DNA of 64,000 nucleotides from Saccharospirillum sp. (GTDB lineage Bacteria; Pseudomonadota; Gammaproteobacteria; Pseudomonadales; Natronospirillaceae): NCBI GenBank assembly GCA_022565595.1, contig JAIUML010000007.1:112932-176931 (forward strand), given 5' to 3'. The notes under the pieces were generated by a model. The model had not been told where the DNA came from, searched no databases, and saw only the letters and a list, made by a program, of their open reading frames with translations. Position 1 is the stretch's first letter; the number at the start of each line of letters is the position of its first letter. The position numbers were made by a program, and so were the translations under genes. Positions 35,212-43,264 of the stretch are shown here, one piece after another.

Positions 35212-36072
35212 CTAACTTTTAACCGCTCCGCTGGTTAAACCGTTGATCATTTGTTTGCTTGCGGCAAGATAGATCAACACCAACGGTAGAATTGAAATGA
35301 AGGTACCCAGCATCAAGGCTCCCCAGGGCGTATTGGGTACACCTTGCACACTGCGCAGCATCTGGGTTATCACCATTTTCTCGGTACTGGTCAACACCAC
35401 CAGAGGCTGTAGGAAGTTGTTCCACAAGAACACGAACTGAACGATGGCGAGCGTCGCCAACCCGGGCTTCAGCAGGGGCAACACCACGCTCCAGTAGGTT
35501 CTGAATGCGCTGGCGCCATCCAACTTGGCCGCTTCCAGCAATTCCTTGGGTACAGAAGCAACAACGTATTGGCGAATCAGGAAAATACCGAAGGGATTAA
35601 TACTGAAAGGCAGCCAAACCGCCAGGTGGGTGTTGGTCAAGCCCAAAGCGTTGATGACCATGTAATAAGGTATCAATGTCAGAATGGGTGGCAGCATCAT
35701 CGAGCAGATCATCATGCCAAAAAGCACATTCTGACCCCGGAATTTATAAACGGCTAGCGCATAACCGCACATACTGCAAAACAGCAGGGAGGTAACAGTA
35801 CCCAGAACGGCTACCGAAAAGCTGTTGAACATCCCGACCCAGAAATTCATGATACTGAGCAGCCGATCGTAGTTGTTCAACAACTCAGTCCCTATACCCA
35901 ACTGCAAACCACTGCCGAACATGGTCGAACGATCATGAGTAGCCAACAACAGGGACCACAGGAATGGAAAGATGGTAATGGCAACACCGGCCAACAGAGC
36001 CGACCAGAGCAAGGCTTTGGATATCAACCTGAGCGTTCCCCGCCCGACTCTCATATCACTCGGAAAATTCAT
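35212..36072 (-). CDS. Carbohydrate ABC transporter permease (MalG type)
   Basis: A 286-residue inner-membrane permease with six hydrophobic segments. The EAA loop that docks the ATPase is EAAKLDGASAFRTYWSVVLP, as in the MalG branch. The start at 36072 is chosen because it lies 1 bp from the stop of the previous permease and gives the normal length. It forms the importer with the next two genes. No ATP-binding gene is in the cluster, so a shared MsiK/UgpC-type ATPase encoded elsewhere is probable. Confidence 0.94.
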   Translation of the reverse strand: MNFPSDMRVGRGTLRLISKALLWSALLAGVAITIFPFLWSLLLATHDRSTMFGSGLQLGIGTELLNNYDRLLSIMNFWVGMFNSFSVAVLGTVTSLLFCSMCGYALAVYKFRGQNVLFGMMICSMMLPPILTLIPYYMVINALGLTNTHLAVWLPFSINPFGIFLIRQYVVASVPKELLEAAKLDGASAFRTYWSVVLPLLKPGLATLAIVQFVFLWNNFLQPLVVLTSTEKMVITQMLRSVQGVPNTPWGALMLGTFISILPLVLIYLAASKQMINGLTSGAVKS

Positions 36073-36073
36073 A

Positions 36074-37078
36074 TCAATGTCCTCCCAGCCCACGACGACC
36101 AAAGAACCAGAAATACAGGCCGGTAAAGACACCGATCACCACAAAAAGGATCCATGAAATAGCCGCGGCACTGCCCATATCAAGCCATTCCCAGGCGATG
36201 CGATACAAATAGTTGGAAATGGTCATGCCATTGGTAGAGGCCTGAGACAAACCTCGCGTCAAAACATAAGGCTCATCAAAGAGATTCATGTTGCCAATAA
36301 TGGTGAGCGTGACGGCGAAAAAGATAAATGGTCTAAGCAACGGCAAGGCCACATGATAAAAACGCTGCCACGCATTGGCGCCGTCTATGGTTGCCGCTTC
36401 AAACAGTTCATCCGAGATGGTTGCAAGACCTGCGGTATAAATGACGATGTTGAAACCAACGTACTTCCAGAACACCACAAAAGAGACGGAATACCGAATC
36501 AGGCTGTTTTCCTGCACCCAGCCAAGAGGCAATAGATTATTCAACCAACCAAAGAGCCATTGTGTCATCGAGCCATTTGCCAGCCAGGCCAGAGACAGGT
36601 TAATGATGCCGCTTTCCTTGGAATACATCACAAAGAAAATCATGGAAACGGCAATGGTTGATGTCACATAGGGCAAAAAATACGCAGTAGTCAACCAGTG
36701 TCGGGCCCGCTTGCCCAACAGCAGTAACAAGTACGCCATTGGCAATGCCACCAGGTGCTGAGGAATACCCGAATAGAGTGCCATCAAAAAGGTATTCCAC
36801 ATGGTTTGCCAAAGCATTGGGTCCGTCAGACTCAAAACGTAGTTTTCCAGCCCGACATAACGCATCGATTGAAGCCCGGCGACCGGGTTCCATTGATGAA
36901 AGGATAAGTAGATCATGAAGAACACCGGGAAGATCCCGAAGGTTCCAAAAATAATGATATAAGGCGACATGAACCAGTAAGGTGTGCTTTTATGCCACAG
37001 TTGTTTCATTCGCTCGCCCCGATCGGGCGTTAATCCGCTGCTCAGCGTGGCTGGGCGGATGTCTGTTTGCGCACTCAT
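36074..37078 (-). CDS. Carbohydrate ABC transporter permease (MalF type)
   Basis: A 334-residue inner-membrane permease with six main hydrophobic segments and the EAA loop EAATIDGANAWQRFYHVALP. It is the partner of the MalG-type permease, whose start codon lies 1 bp beyond this stop. The N-terminal 25 residues before the first membrane segment are cytoplasmic. Gene order is binding protein, MalF type, MalG type, beta-glucosidase, the usual layout of cellobiose importers. Confidence 0.94.
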   Translation of the reverse strand: MSAQTDIRPATLSSGLTPDRGERMKQLWHKSTPYWFMSPYIIIFGTFGIFPVFFMIYLSFHQWNPVAGLQSMRYVGLENYVLSLTDPMLWQTMWNTFLMALYSGIPQHLVALPMAYLLLLLGKRARHWLTTAYFLPYVTSTIAVSMIFFVMYSKESGIINLSLAWLANGSMTQWLFGWLNNLLPLGWVQENSLIRYSVSFVVFWKYVGFNIVIYTAGLATISDELFEAATIDGANAWQRFYHVALPLLRPFIFFAVTLTIIGNMNLFDEPYVLTRGLSQASTNGMTISNYLYRIAWEWLDMGSAAAISWILFVVIGVFTGLYFWFFGRRGLGGH

Positions 37079-37200
37079 GAAGGTTTCCAGCCAGACAATA
37101 AATTCAGTGGATCACCAGGGTAGAAAAACTGACAAGCAGATCGTGCATCCTTGCACCAACAGTTCATCCTTTCGTCAGTCTTCTTTTACTGCAGCAAGGA

Positions 37201-38412
37201 TCAACGAACCCGTCGACGAATTTGCTGTTCGGCATTGGCCAGGGCTCGATCGATGTCCATGCCGTCGTTCAATACCTGCTCCAATGCTGTACCAATCAGT
37301 GATTCAGCGATCTGGTCACCGCGGTGTGGGTTAACAGGATGAACATTCTCGGCGATTTCAGCGAAAAGCAGACGCGCCTGCTGCCCTCTCAGGAAGTCGA
37401 TAGATTCCTCGAACATGGCGTTGTCGTAGGTTGCAGTGTGGGCAGGAAAGGCGGCAATGTTGGCAAAGCCCGCCAACTGAATCGATTCACTGATCATATA
37501 CTCGATCAGACCCCAGGCGGCTTCATGGTTGGAAGACTGTTTGGGAATAGCAAGGAATGAACCACCCCAGGTGCCGTAAGTGTTATCTGGCAGATGACTC
37601 ACACCCCAGTTACCGGCTGTGTCTGGCGCCATCCAGTTTTGCAGATGACCCAGTAACCAGGCGCCGGACATCTGGGTAGCGAAGCGGCCTTCACGAAAAC
37701 CGGCATACCACTCTTCGGTCCACTCACCGATATTAGCATCCATACCCTCGTCTCTTACTTGCCTGGCCAGTTCAAAGGCACGCTTGAAGCGAGGACCGGT
37801 TACCAGAGAATTACCTTCGGCATCAAAATACAGGCCATTGCCAGGTTCTACATTGAAGTTCCAATAAGCTGTCGCGACAGCAGCCGCGTCACCAATCAAC
37901 AGGACGCCCTCTTCTTTCAATTGGCGACCATATTCAAGGTAGCTGTCCCAGGAGTCCATGACGGTATCCAGATCGTAGCCACGATCTTCCATATAGTCGC
38001 GACGGAAATACATGACACCAGGCCCCAGGTCTACAGGTACTGCGTACTGACGACCATCGGCAGCTTGCCCTTGAGCGACAGCGTAATCAGCGTACTGATC
38101 AGCGATGGGCGCATACCAGTCAGTCAGATCGACAAAACCGCCTTCACCGATAAAAGAGCCAACCATACCCCGGTCAATCAGCACAACATCACCTGCGCCA
38201 CTACCGGTAGCCAAATTGGTTTTCAGGCGATCATGGTGCCCGCCGTGCTCGTTCATCAACATGCCGACTTCATGGGCGCTGAAACCGCCGAGAATGGCGT
38301 TCAGTTGACTGTCGTAATCAGGAAAGCCATCGAAGCGGATATCGGCGGCTACGGCCGAACCCACCAAGCCAAGGGACAGCAGGGATACGCCAAGGCGATT
38401 TTTCATGGACAT
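37201..38412 (-). CDS. Sugar ABC transporter substrate-binding protein
   Basis: A 403-residue exported binding protein of family 1 type. The signal peptide (LGVSLLSLGLVGSAVAAD) ends at AVAA. Later family features include GRYAVPVDLGPGVMYF-type strand/helix order and GGSFLAIPKQSSNHEAAWGL near residues 283-303. It is the first gene of the operon and lies directly downstream of the operators at 38529-38546 and 38675-38686. With a cytoplasmic GH1 next to it and a GH9 enzyme opposite, the likely ligand is cellobiose or cellodextrins. Confidence 0.94.
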   Translation of the reverse strand: MSMKNRLGVSLLSLGLVGSAVAADIRFDGFPDYDSQLNAILGGFSAHEVGMLMNEHGGHHDRLKTNLATGSGAGDVVLIDRGMVGSFIGEGGFVDLTDWYAPIADQYADYAVAQGQAADGRQYAVPVDLGPGVMYFRRDYMEDRGYDLDTVMDSWDSYLEYGRQLKEEGVLLIGDAAAVATAYWNFNVEPGNGLYFDAEGNSLVTGPRFKRAFELARQVRDEGMDANIGEWTEEWYAGFREGRFATQMSGAWLLGHLQNWMAPDTAGNWGVSHLPDNTYGTWGGSFLAIPKQSSNHEAAWGLIEYMISESIQLAGFANIAAFPAHTATYDNAMFEESIDFLRGQQARLLFAEIAENVHPVNPHRGDQIAESLIGTALEQVLNDGMDIDRALANAEQQIRRRVR

Positions 38413-38528
38413 GATATTACCTCCAGTTTTTTATTGTTCAGCGTCAGAAACGCTTCTTCTTGGTCCGTTACATGGTGAGTTCGCCGCAAACATCGCTTTG
38501 GTTGTTGTAGGACGATGTGGACAGGCTA

Positions 38529-38546
38529 ACTGTAACCGGTTACAGT
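38529..38546. promoter_or_regulatory. LacI-family operator, site 1
   Basis: Perfect 18-bp palindrome ACTGTAACCGGTTACAGT. The central CG step and even symmetry are typical of LacI/GalR-family operators. The probable regulator is the LacI-family protein encoded at 40974-41975. It lies 117 bp upstream of the ABC binding-protein start. Confidence 0.85.
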
Positions 38547-38674
38547 AAATTAGGGCGTTTGGAATAAGCTGTCAAGCCTGATCGATCTGACTAATTCCGG
38601 GTATCAGCGCTTAATATCAGCAACCAGGTCAGTCCTGGTCATTAAAAATCAAGAGGTTATACTGAAAATATCAG

Positions 38675-38686
38675 GTAACCGGTTAC
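38675..38686. promoter_or_regulatory. LacI-family operator, site 2
   Basis: Perfect 12-bp palindrome GTAACCGGTTAC sharing the core of site 1 and placed 35 bp before the GH9 start codon, where repressor binding would block transcription. Site centres are 143 bp apart, so a DNA loop between two repressor dimers is possible. Confidence 0.8.
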
Positions 38687-38721
38687 ATATAAACTCACAA
38701 CAAAAAAACAAGAGATTGATC

Positions 38722-40959
38722 ATGAAGTCACCTGTTCACCGCTCATTTCTTGCATTGCCAGCACTGTTGATGGCATCTGTTATTGGTTGGGCCGAACCTG
38801 ACCGTCATACCCTGTCCTTCAACGCTCAGCCAACTACCTCATGGAGCAAGGATCGTTTAATCGGGCAGCTCAACACAGACAGAGGAGGCTTTCGCATCCT
38901 CGACCCAAACCCCGAGCTTGGGCCCTTTGATGATGCCGAGCTGTTCCGAGTGGATACCGCCTTGAACCTGCCTTACGGCAGAAAACAACTGACCGTACGC
39001 ATTGAAGTTGCCGAAGGCCATCAGCCCCTATGGGATGAAAAACTATTGCAGTTTCAACTCAACGGCCGAGAACTGGATGCTGCACTGGATGAAGCAGGGA
39101 ACCCCAGCTTTGAGAAGGACATAGGTGGAGACGGCAAGGGCTTTGTCCCGGTGGAATCGGGGATCTATCGCTTTGTCCTGGATAAGTCACTCCAGGATGT
39201 GCAATTTATCTCCTTCATGACTGCCGGCACAGAACAATTCGATGCAACGCTGAGTGACTTTGTCATCGAAGTCTGGCCTGAAGAGGATCTCAGACCAAGG
39301 TCCTACCTCTTGCATGTCAATCGCCTGGGATACGACAAGCAGTTTCGCCGTTGGGCTGTGGTGGAATGGCAAGAAGATCTGCTGGTCGATTCGTTGCCGG
39401 TGACCCTGAGATCGACGCAGGGGCAGCGCTGGGAGTACCCCATTGAACGCACTGAAAAGCCCTTTCCCGGTTCCGGCCGAGCGCTACAAACACTGCCCTT
39501 CGACACCCACGCCGACGGTTTCTATAGCTGGATCATTCCTGAAACAGTTGCCAGAACACGCCACACTACAGCGGTGTTGAAGCTGGATCAGTTGCAGACA
39601 GCCTACCAGCAGCATAGTGATCAAGCCTGGCAAGCCTTTGCATGGTTCGACATGGCAACCTATCCTGGTACCCAGTTGCAGGACAGAGAAGCGCTGCTGT
39701 TTGAAGGCGATGGCACCATGGATGTCTACGGCGGCTGGTTCGATGCCGGAGACTATGGTCGCTACAGCGTCAATGGCGCCTGGAGCGTAGCGCTTCCGAT
39801 GTTGAGCTGGCTGATCATGCCTGAAGCCTTGATGGACGTACCAGAGGTCGGCCAAGAGAACGAACCAGATCGACCCGCCCTATTGAGCCTATTAAAAACA
39901 GAGCTGGATTTTCTGGCAAGTATGCAAGCCGAAAATGGCTCCGTGCATCATAAGGTTGCCAGTCAACAATGGCCTCCCTTGACCGATGCACCGGGTGATG
40001 ACAGCCGCATAAAGTACGTCATGCCAATCAGCACAACGGCTACTGCTTCAGTGGGTGCTGTCATGTATATGGCTGCTGAGGCGTTCAGCCGTAGCCCGAG
40101 GGCCGAAGACGCACTCATTGCAGACCACTACCTACAGGTCGCCGATCGAGCCTACGATTTCATTAGCCAGACACCGGAAATGATCATGATAGAGGACCGT
40201 TATGGTGCCTATGAGTACGGCGGTCCCTACACCGACTACAACGATGAGGACGAGCGCCTCTGGCTGGAACTGAGCCGTCACTGGGTTCACTCTGCAGAGA
40301 TAGAGGCAGACCTTTTCCAGACGTTGCTGGAACTGGCTCACCAGCCACGAATGGGAGATGCCGTACCGGATTGGCGACACGTCAATTTTCTCGCACTCTT
40401 TACAGCGGTATCCTTGCCCGACGTCCAGCCAGAAAGTCGGGAGCAGTTACTGGACGCCATGAGTACCAAGTTCGCCCAAAAACGTCTACAGCAGTTGGCA
40501 CATCCTTTCGGCCTGATGTATGCCGGGCTGGAAGATGGTTTCGACTGGGGCAGCAATGGCGTCATTGCTACTGTCGGCGTGCAGCTCCTCTGGTTGCATC
40601 ATCTGACCGGACAACAACAGTGGTACGAAGCGGCCTTCGACATGAGCCACTGGTTCTTTGGTTTGAACCCCCATGGCAAGATCTGGACAACCGGACCGAG
40701 CCAGCACCAGGTTCGCAGCCCGCACTTCCGCCCTCTGGTTTCCGGCGCCTTGAATGCAGCGCCAGGAATGCTATCGGGAGGGCCCAACTCGGGCGATCTA
40801 AAAGGCGACATGGCGGCTCAACCACTGGCCCAATTGGCCCCGATGCGGGTTTATGTGGATGACCGGGAATCCTGGGCAACCAATGAGGTTGCCATCAACT
40901 GGCAGGCGGCCTGGGCGAGCTATATGTCGTTGCTGGTGTCAGGCTACCCTGAGCCTTGA
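38722..40959 (+). CDS. Glycoside hydrolase family 9 (endoglucanase/cellodextrinase)
   Basis: A 745-residue exported enzyme. A signal peptide ends near VIGWAEP. An N-terminal region up to about residue 190 is unassigned, then an Ig-like CelD_N domain (LHVNRLGYDKQFRRWAVVEW onward). The (alpha/alpha)6 catalytic domain follows with GGWFDAGDYGRYSVNGAWS near residue 337 and the catalytic acid in NEVAINWQAAW near 721. The segment PSQHQVRSPHFRPL replaces the common HHR motif. It would cut beta-1,4-glucans or glucosamine-type oligomers outside the cytoplasm. Start ATG 38722, controlled by operator site 2. Confidence 0.92.
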   Translation: MKSPVHRSFLALPALLMASVIGWAEPDRHTLSFNAQPTTSWSKDRLIGQLNTDRGGFRILDPNPELGPFDDAELFRVDTALNLPYGRKQLTVRIEVAEGHQPLWDEKLLQFQLNGRELDAALDEAGNPSFEKDIGGDGKGFVPVESGIYRFVLDKSLQDVQFISFMTAGTEQFDATLSDFVIEVWPEEDLRPRSYLLHVNRLGYDKQFRRWAVVEWQEDLLVDSLPVTLRSTQGQRWEYPIERTEKPFPGSGRALQTLPFDTHADGFYSWIIPETVARTRHTTAVLKLDQLQTAYQQHSDQAWQAFAWFDMATYPGTQLQDREALLFEGDGTMDVYGGWFDAGDYGRYSVNGAWSVALPMLSWLIMPEALMDVPEVGQENEPDRPALLSLLKTELDFLASMQAENGSVHHKVASQQWPPLTDAPGDDSRIKYVMPISTTATASVGAVMYMAAEAFSRSPRAEDALIADHYLQVADRAYDFISQTPEMIMIEDRYGAYEYGGPYTDYNDEDERLWLELSRHWVHSAEIEADLFQTLLELAHQPRMGDAVPDWRHVNFLALFTAVSLPDVQPESREQLLDAMSTKFAQKRLQQLAHPFGLMYAGLEDGFDWGSNGVIATVGVQLLWLHHLTGQQQWYEAAFDMSHWFFGLNPHGKIWTTGPSQHQVRSPHFRPLVSGALNAAPGMLSGGPNSGDLKGDMAAQPLAQLAPMRVYVDDRESWATNEVAINWQAAWASYMSLLVSGYPEP

Positions 40960-40965
40960 TGCTTT

Positions 40966-41002
40966 TGCGCCAGTCAACCAAAGCTTGTCGTTGACTGGCG
41001 CA
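40966..41002. terminator. Hairpin between convergent GH9 and LacI genes
   Basis: Perfect 13-bp stem TGCGCCAGTCAAC/GTTGACTGGCGCA with an 11-base loop; it overlaps the last codons of the LacI-family gene. There is no T-run after the stem on either strand, so it may act by pausing or protect transcript ends rather than as a classical terminator. Confidence 0.5.
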
Positions 41003-41975
41003 CAATCAACTCTGGCGAAAAGCAGGTTTGTACTTCCTGCCTGGTACCATCGCAAATGGACAACGCCAAACGTGCGGCCTGTATTCCGAATTCGTCTACC
41101 GGTACTCTGACCGTCGTCAGGGCCGGCTCTACGTAGCTGGACATTAAAACATCGTCGTAGCCGATGATACTGCAATGTTCGGGGACGGCTTTGCCCTTCT
41201 GTCGGAAGTGTTTCATGGCACCGATGGCCATGAGATCATTGGCACAAAACAGGGCGCTGAAGTCGACCTTTCTGCGCCAGAGTCGCTCCAGTGCCTGGGC
41301 ACCACCGGGCTCGAGAAAGTCGGCTTCGACCACGGAGCGTTCATCAAAGGCAATACCGGCCTCTTCCAGTGCTCGCCGATAGCCTGCGAGTCTGTCTCTC
41401 GCATCCGCCTTGTAGAGTGGGCCGGCGATGTGAGCAATTTTCCGGTGACCGAGATCAATCAGGTGTCTGGTAGCCAAATAACCGCCAGCTTCGTTGTCGA
41501 TGCGAATGCAACAACTCTCGAGTTCTGGCACGAGGCGGTTTTCCAGAATAATGGGGGTAGATTCGCGATCACACAAAGCAATGATTTCTTCATCCGGCAT
41601 TCGATCCAGGTGCAGGATCAAGGCATCGCATCGACGCTTGAGCAAAAAATCGACCGCATCTCGCTCTTCTTCCAGGGTGGAGTGACCTGCGGTCACAATC
41701 ATATGCTTACCAGCCTGACGAATGACCAGTTCAGCCGATTGCATCAGCGGTCCATAAAAGGGACCCGTCAGATCACCCACGACCATGCCAATCATTTCCG
41801 ATTTATTGGTGGCCAGGCTGCGAGCAAAGGAGTTCGGTTGATAACCCAATTCAGCCATGGCGTCGAGCACCCGTTGACGTGTGGACTCAGCGACCCACTT
41901 GTTGCCATTAACGACGCGACTGACGGTGGCGACAGACACATTCGCATGACGGGAAACTTCTCTGATGGTTGCCAT
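40974..41975 (-). CDS. LacI-family transcriptional regulator
   Basis: A 333-residue repressor. The N-terminal helix-turn-helix and hinge are complete (REVSRHANVSVATVSRVVNG, then LGYQPNSFARSLATNKS), followed by a periplasmic-binding-like effector domain (LVIRQAGKHMIVTAGH, YLATRHLIDLGHRKIAHIAG). It is convergent with GH9 and close to the cellodextrin importer. The operators at 38529-38546 and 38675-38686 have the symmetry expected for this family. Cellobiose or a related sugar is the likely inducer (inference). No matching site is seen at its own promoter. Confidence 0.95.
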   Translation of the reverse strand: MATIREVSRHANVSVATVSRVVNGNKWVAESTRQRVLDAMAELGYQPNSFARSLATNKSEMIGMVVGDLTGPFYGPLMQSAELVIRQAGKHMIVTAGHSTLEEERDAVDFLLKRRCDALILHLDRMPDEEIIALCDRESTPIILENRLVPELESCCIRIDNEAGGYLATRHLIDLGHRKIAHIAGPLYKADARDRLAGYRRALEEAGIAFDERSVVEADFLEPGGAQALERLWRRKVDFSALFCANDLMAIGAMKHFRQKGKAVPEHCSIIGYDDVLMSSYVEPALTTVRVPVDEFGIQAARLALSICDGTRQEVQTCFSPELIVRQSTTSFG

Positions 41976-42035
41976 TTTGCCTATACTCGAATTGGTTGTT
42001 CGCTACTGTTTTAAGTTGCCGCTTTAAAGTGCCTT

Positions 42036-42638
42036 TCAGGTAATCTGATAACGCCCCGGTTTATGGTTGAGAGCAATGACCAGGTTTAAAGCCAGAGCAC
42101 CCACCACAGACAACACCAGAATCGGCAGACTGACCAACAAGAATCCTATGATGACTATACAAACGTCGACGCCCATTTGCACCCTGCCGGCATTGACGCC
42201 GATACGTTTTTGCAGATACAACGCCAGGATACCAACGCCCCCCAGGCTAGACACGTGCCGAAACATGATCAGGATTCCCATACCGATTAAAAAACCATCC
42301 ATGACCGCGGCAAATATCGGGTTCACCTCATCAAATTGAATCACCCAGGGCAGGCCTTCCGAAAGCAAAGAAACAGAACACACGGAAACAAAGGTATTGA
42401 CGGTAAAGCGGGTGCCAAGTTGACGCCAACCCAACCAGTAAAATGGCAGGTTGATCAGAAAAAAAACAAGACCAAAACCAAGGTCCGTTATTCGAGTCAA
42501 AACCAATGCAAGACCGGCCGTTCCACCGGTCAAGAAACCCTGATCTCGGAAGAAAAGTAACCCCAATGCCACAAAGAGAGACCCCACCAACAGGGCGAGC
42601 ATATCTTCAGGTATGGAATGCTTGTGTTTTTGCTTCAA
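42036..42638 (-). CDS. YitT family membrane protein
   Basis: A 200-residue integral membrane protein of the YitT/DUF161 group with five or six hydrophobic segments. Typical stretches are GSLFVALGLLFFRDQGFLTG, GGTAGLALVLTRI and the DGFLIGMGILIMFRHVSSLG loop. Family function is unknown. The start is a TTG preceded by GGGAG, with an ATG 36 bp inside as alternative. It lies between LacI and mgsA genes, all on the minus strand. Confidence 0.88.
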   Translation of the reverse strand: MKQKHKHSIPEDMLALLVGSLFVALGLLFFRDQGFLTGGTAGLALVLTRITDLGFGLVFFLINLPFYWLGWRQLGTRFTVNTFVSVCSVSLLSEGLPWVIQFDEVNPIFAAVMDGFLIGMGILIMFRHVSSLGGVGILALYLQKRIGVNAGRVQMGVDVCIVIIGFLLVSLPILVLSVVGALALNLVIALNHKPGRYQIT

Positions 42639-42695
42639 TGATTCAAGGCTCCCTGGGCGACTGCATCAACCAGCCGTGAAGCGGTTAATCTGGAT

Positions 42696-43142
42696 TCAAC
42701 CTGCCGGTGTTATGCGCTGGGTATAAATGGAAAAATCGGGCTCAGAAGGCTGATAATCGCTGTGCAACAGAGGCGAATGGATCATGTAATCGGCGCTGGC
42801 CTTGTTACAGGCAACGGGAATATTATAAAGCGCCGCTATGCGCAGTAACGCCTTGATGTCCGGGTCATGTGGTTGAGGTTCCAGTGGATCCCAGAAGAAA
42901 ATCAGCAGGTGGATCTTGCCTTCGGCGATTTTGGATCCGATTTGCTGATCGCCTCCCAGGGGGCCACTCAGCAATTTAATGACCTCGCGGTTCAAACCGG
43001 CTTCAATCAAACGACCCGTCGTGCCCGTTGCATAGATGCCCAATGGTTCCATCAGCGCCTTGTTTTGTTGTGCCCAGGCCACCAGTTCCTGCTTCTTGTT
43101 GTCGTGGGCCACCAGGGCCACGTTGCGTTGTTTCACTGTCAT
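42696..43142 (-). CDS. mgsA: Methylglyoxal synthase
   Basis: A 148-residue enzyme converting dihydroxyacetone phosphate to methylglyoxal and phosphate, relieving sugar-phosphate stress. ALVAHDNKKQELVAW at the N-terminus, ATGTTGRLIE for phosphate binding and the catalytic aspartate in SGPLGGDQQIG (Asp65) are all present. The ribosome site GAGGAG lies before the ATG. Normal length. Its neighbour on the other side is the divergent cyclase gene. Confidence 0.97.
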   Translation of the reverse strand: MTVKQRNVALVAHDNKKQELVAWAQQNKALMEPLGIYATGTTGRLIEAGLNREVIKLLSGPLGGDQQIGSKIAEGKIHLLIFFWDPLEPQPHDPDIKALLRIAALYNIPVACNKASADYMIHSPLLHSDYQPSEPDFSIYTQRITPAG

Positions 43143-43264
43143 AGGCTCGATCTCCTCTCAATCAGTGCTGTTATACCACAGCTGCCACCATCTTGCTTCA
43201 CCTGCCCTATAACCCTGTGTAGTATGAATCCGACCAAGGGTTGCAAGGCAGGTGCAACGTCCAG

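Larger units (their letters stand above)
38413..38721. other. Divergent control region of the cellodextrin regulon
   Basis: A 309-bp region between the divergent importer and GH9 genes. Two palindromes with the same centre, TAACCGGTTA, lie at 38529-38546 and 38675-38686. The first is about 116 bp from the importer start, the second about 36 bp from the GH9 start. No clear -35/-10 pairs were fixed. Confidence 0.8.
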
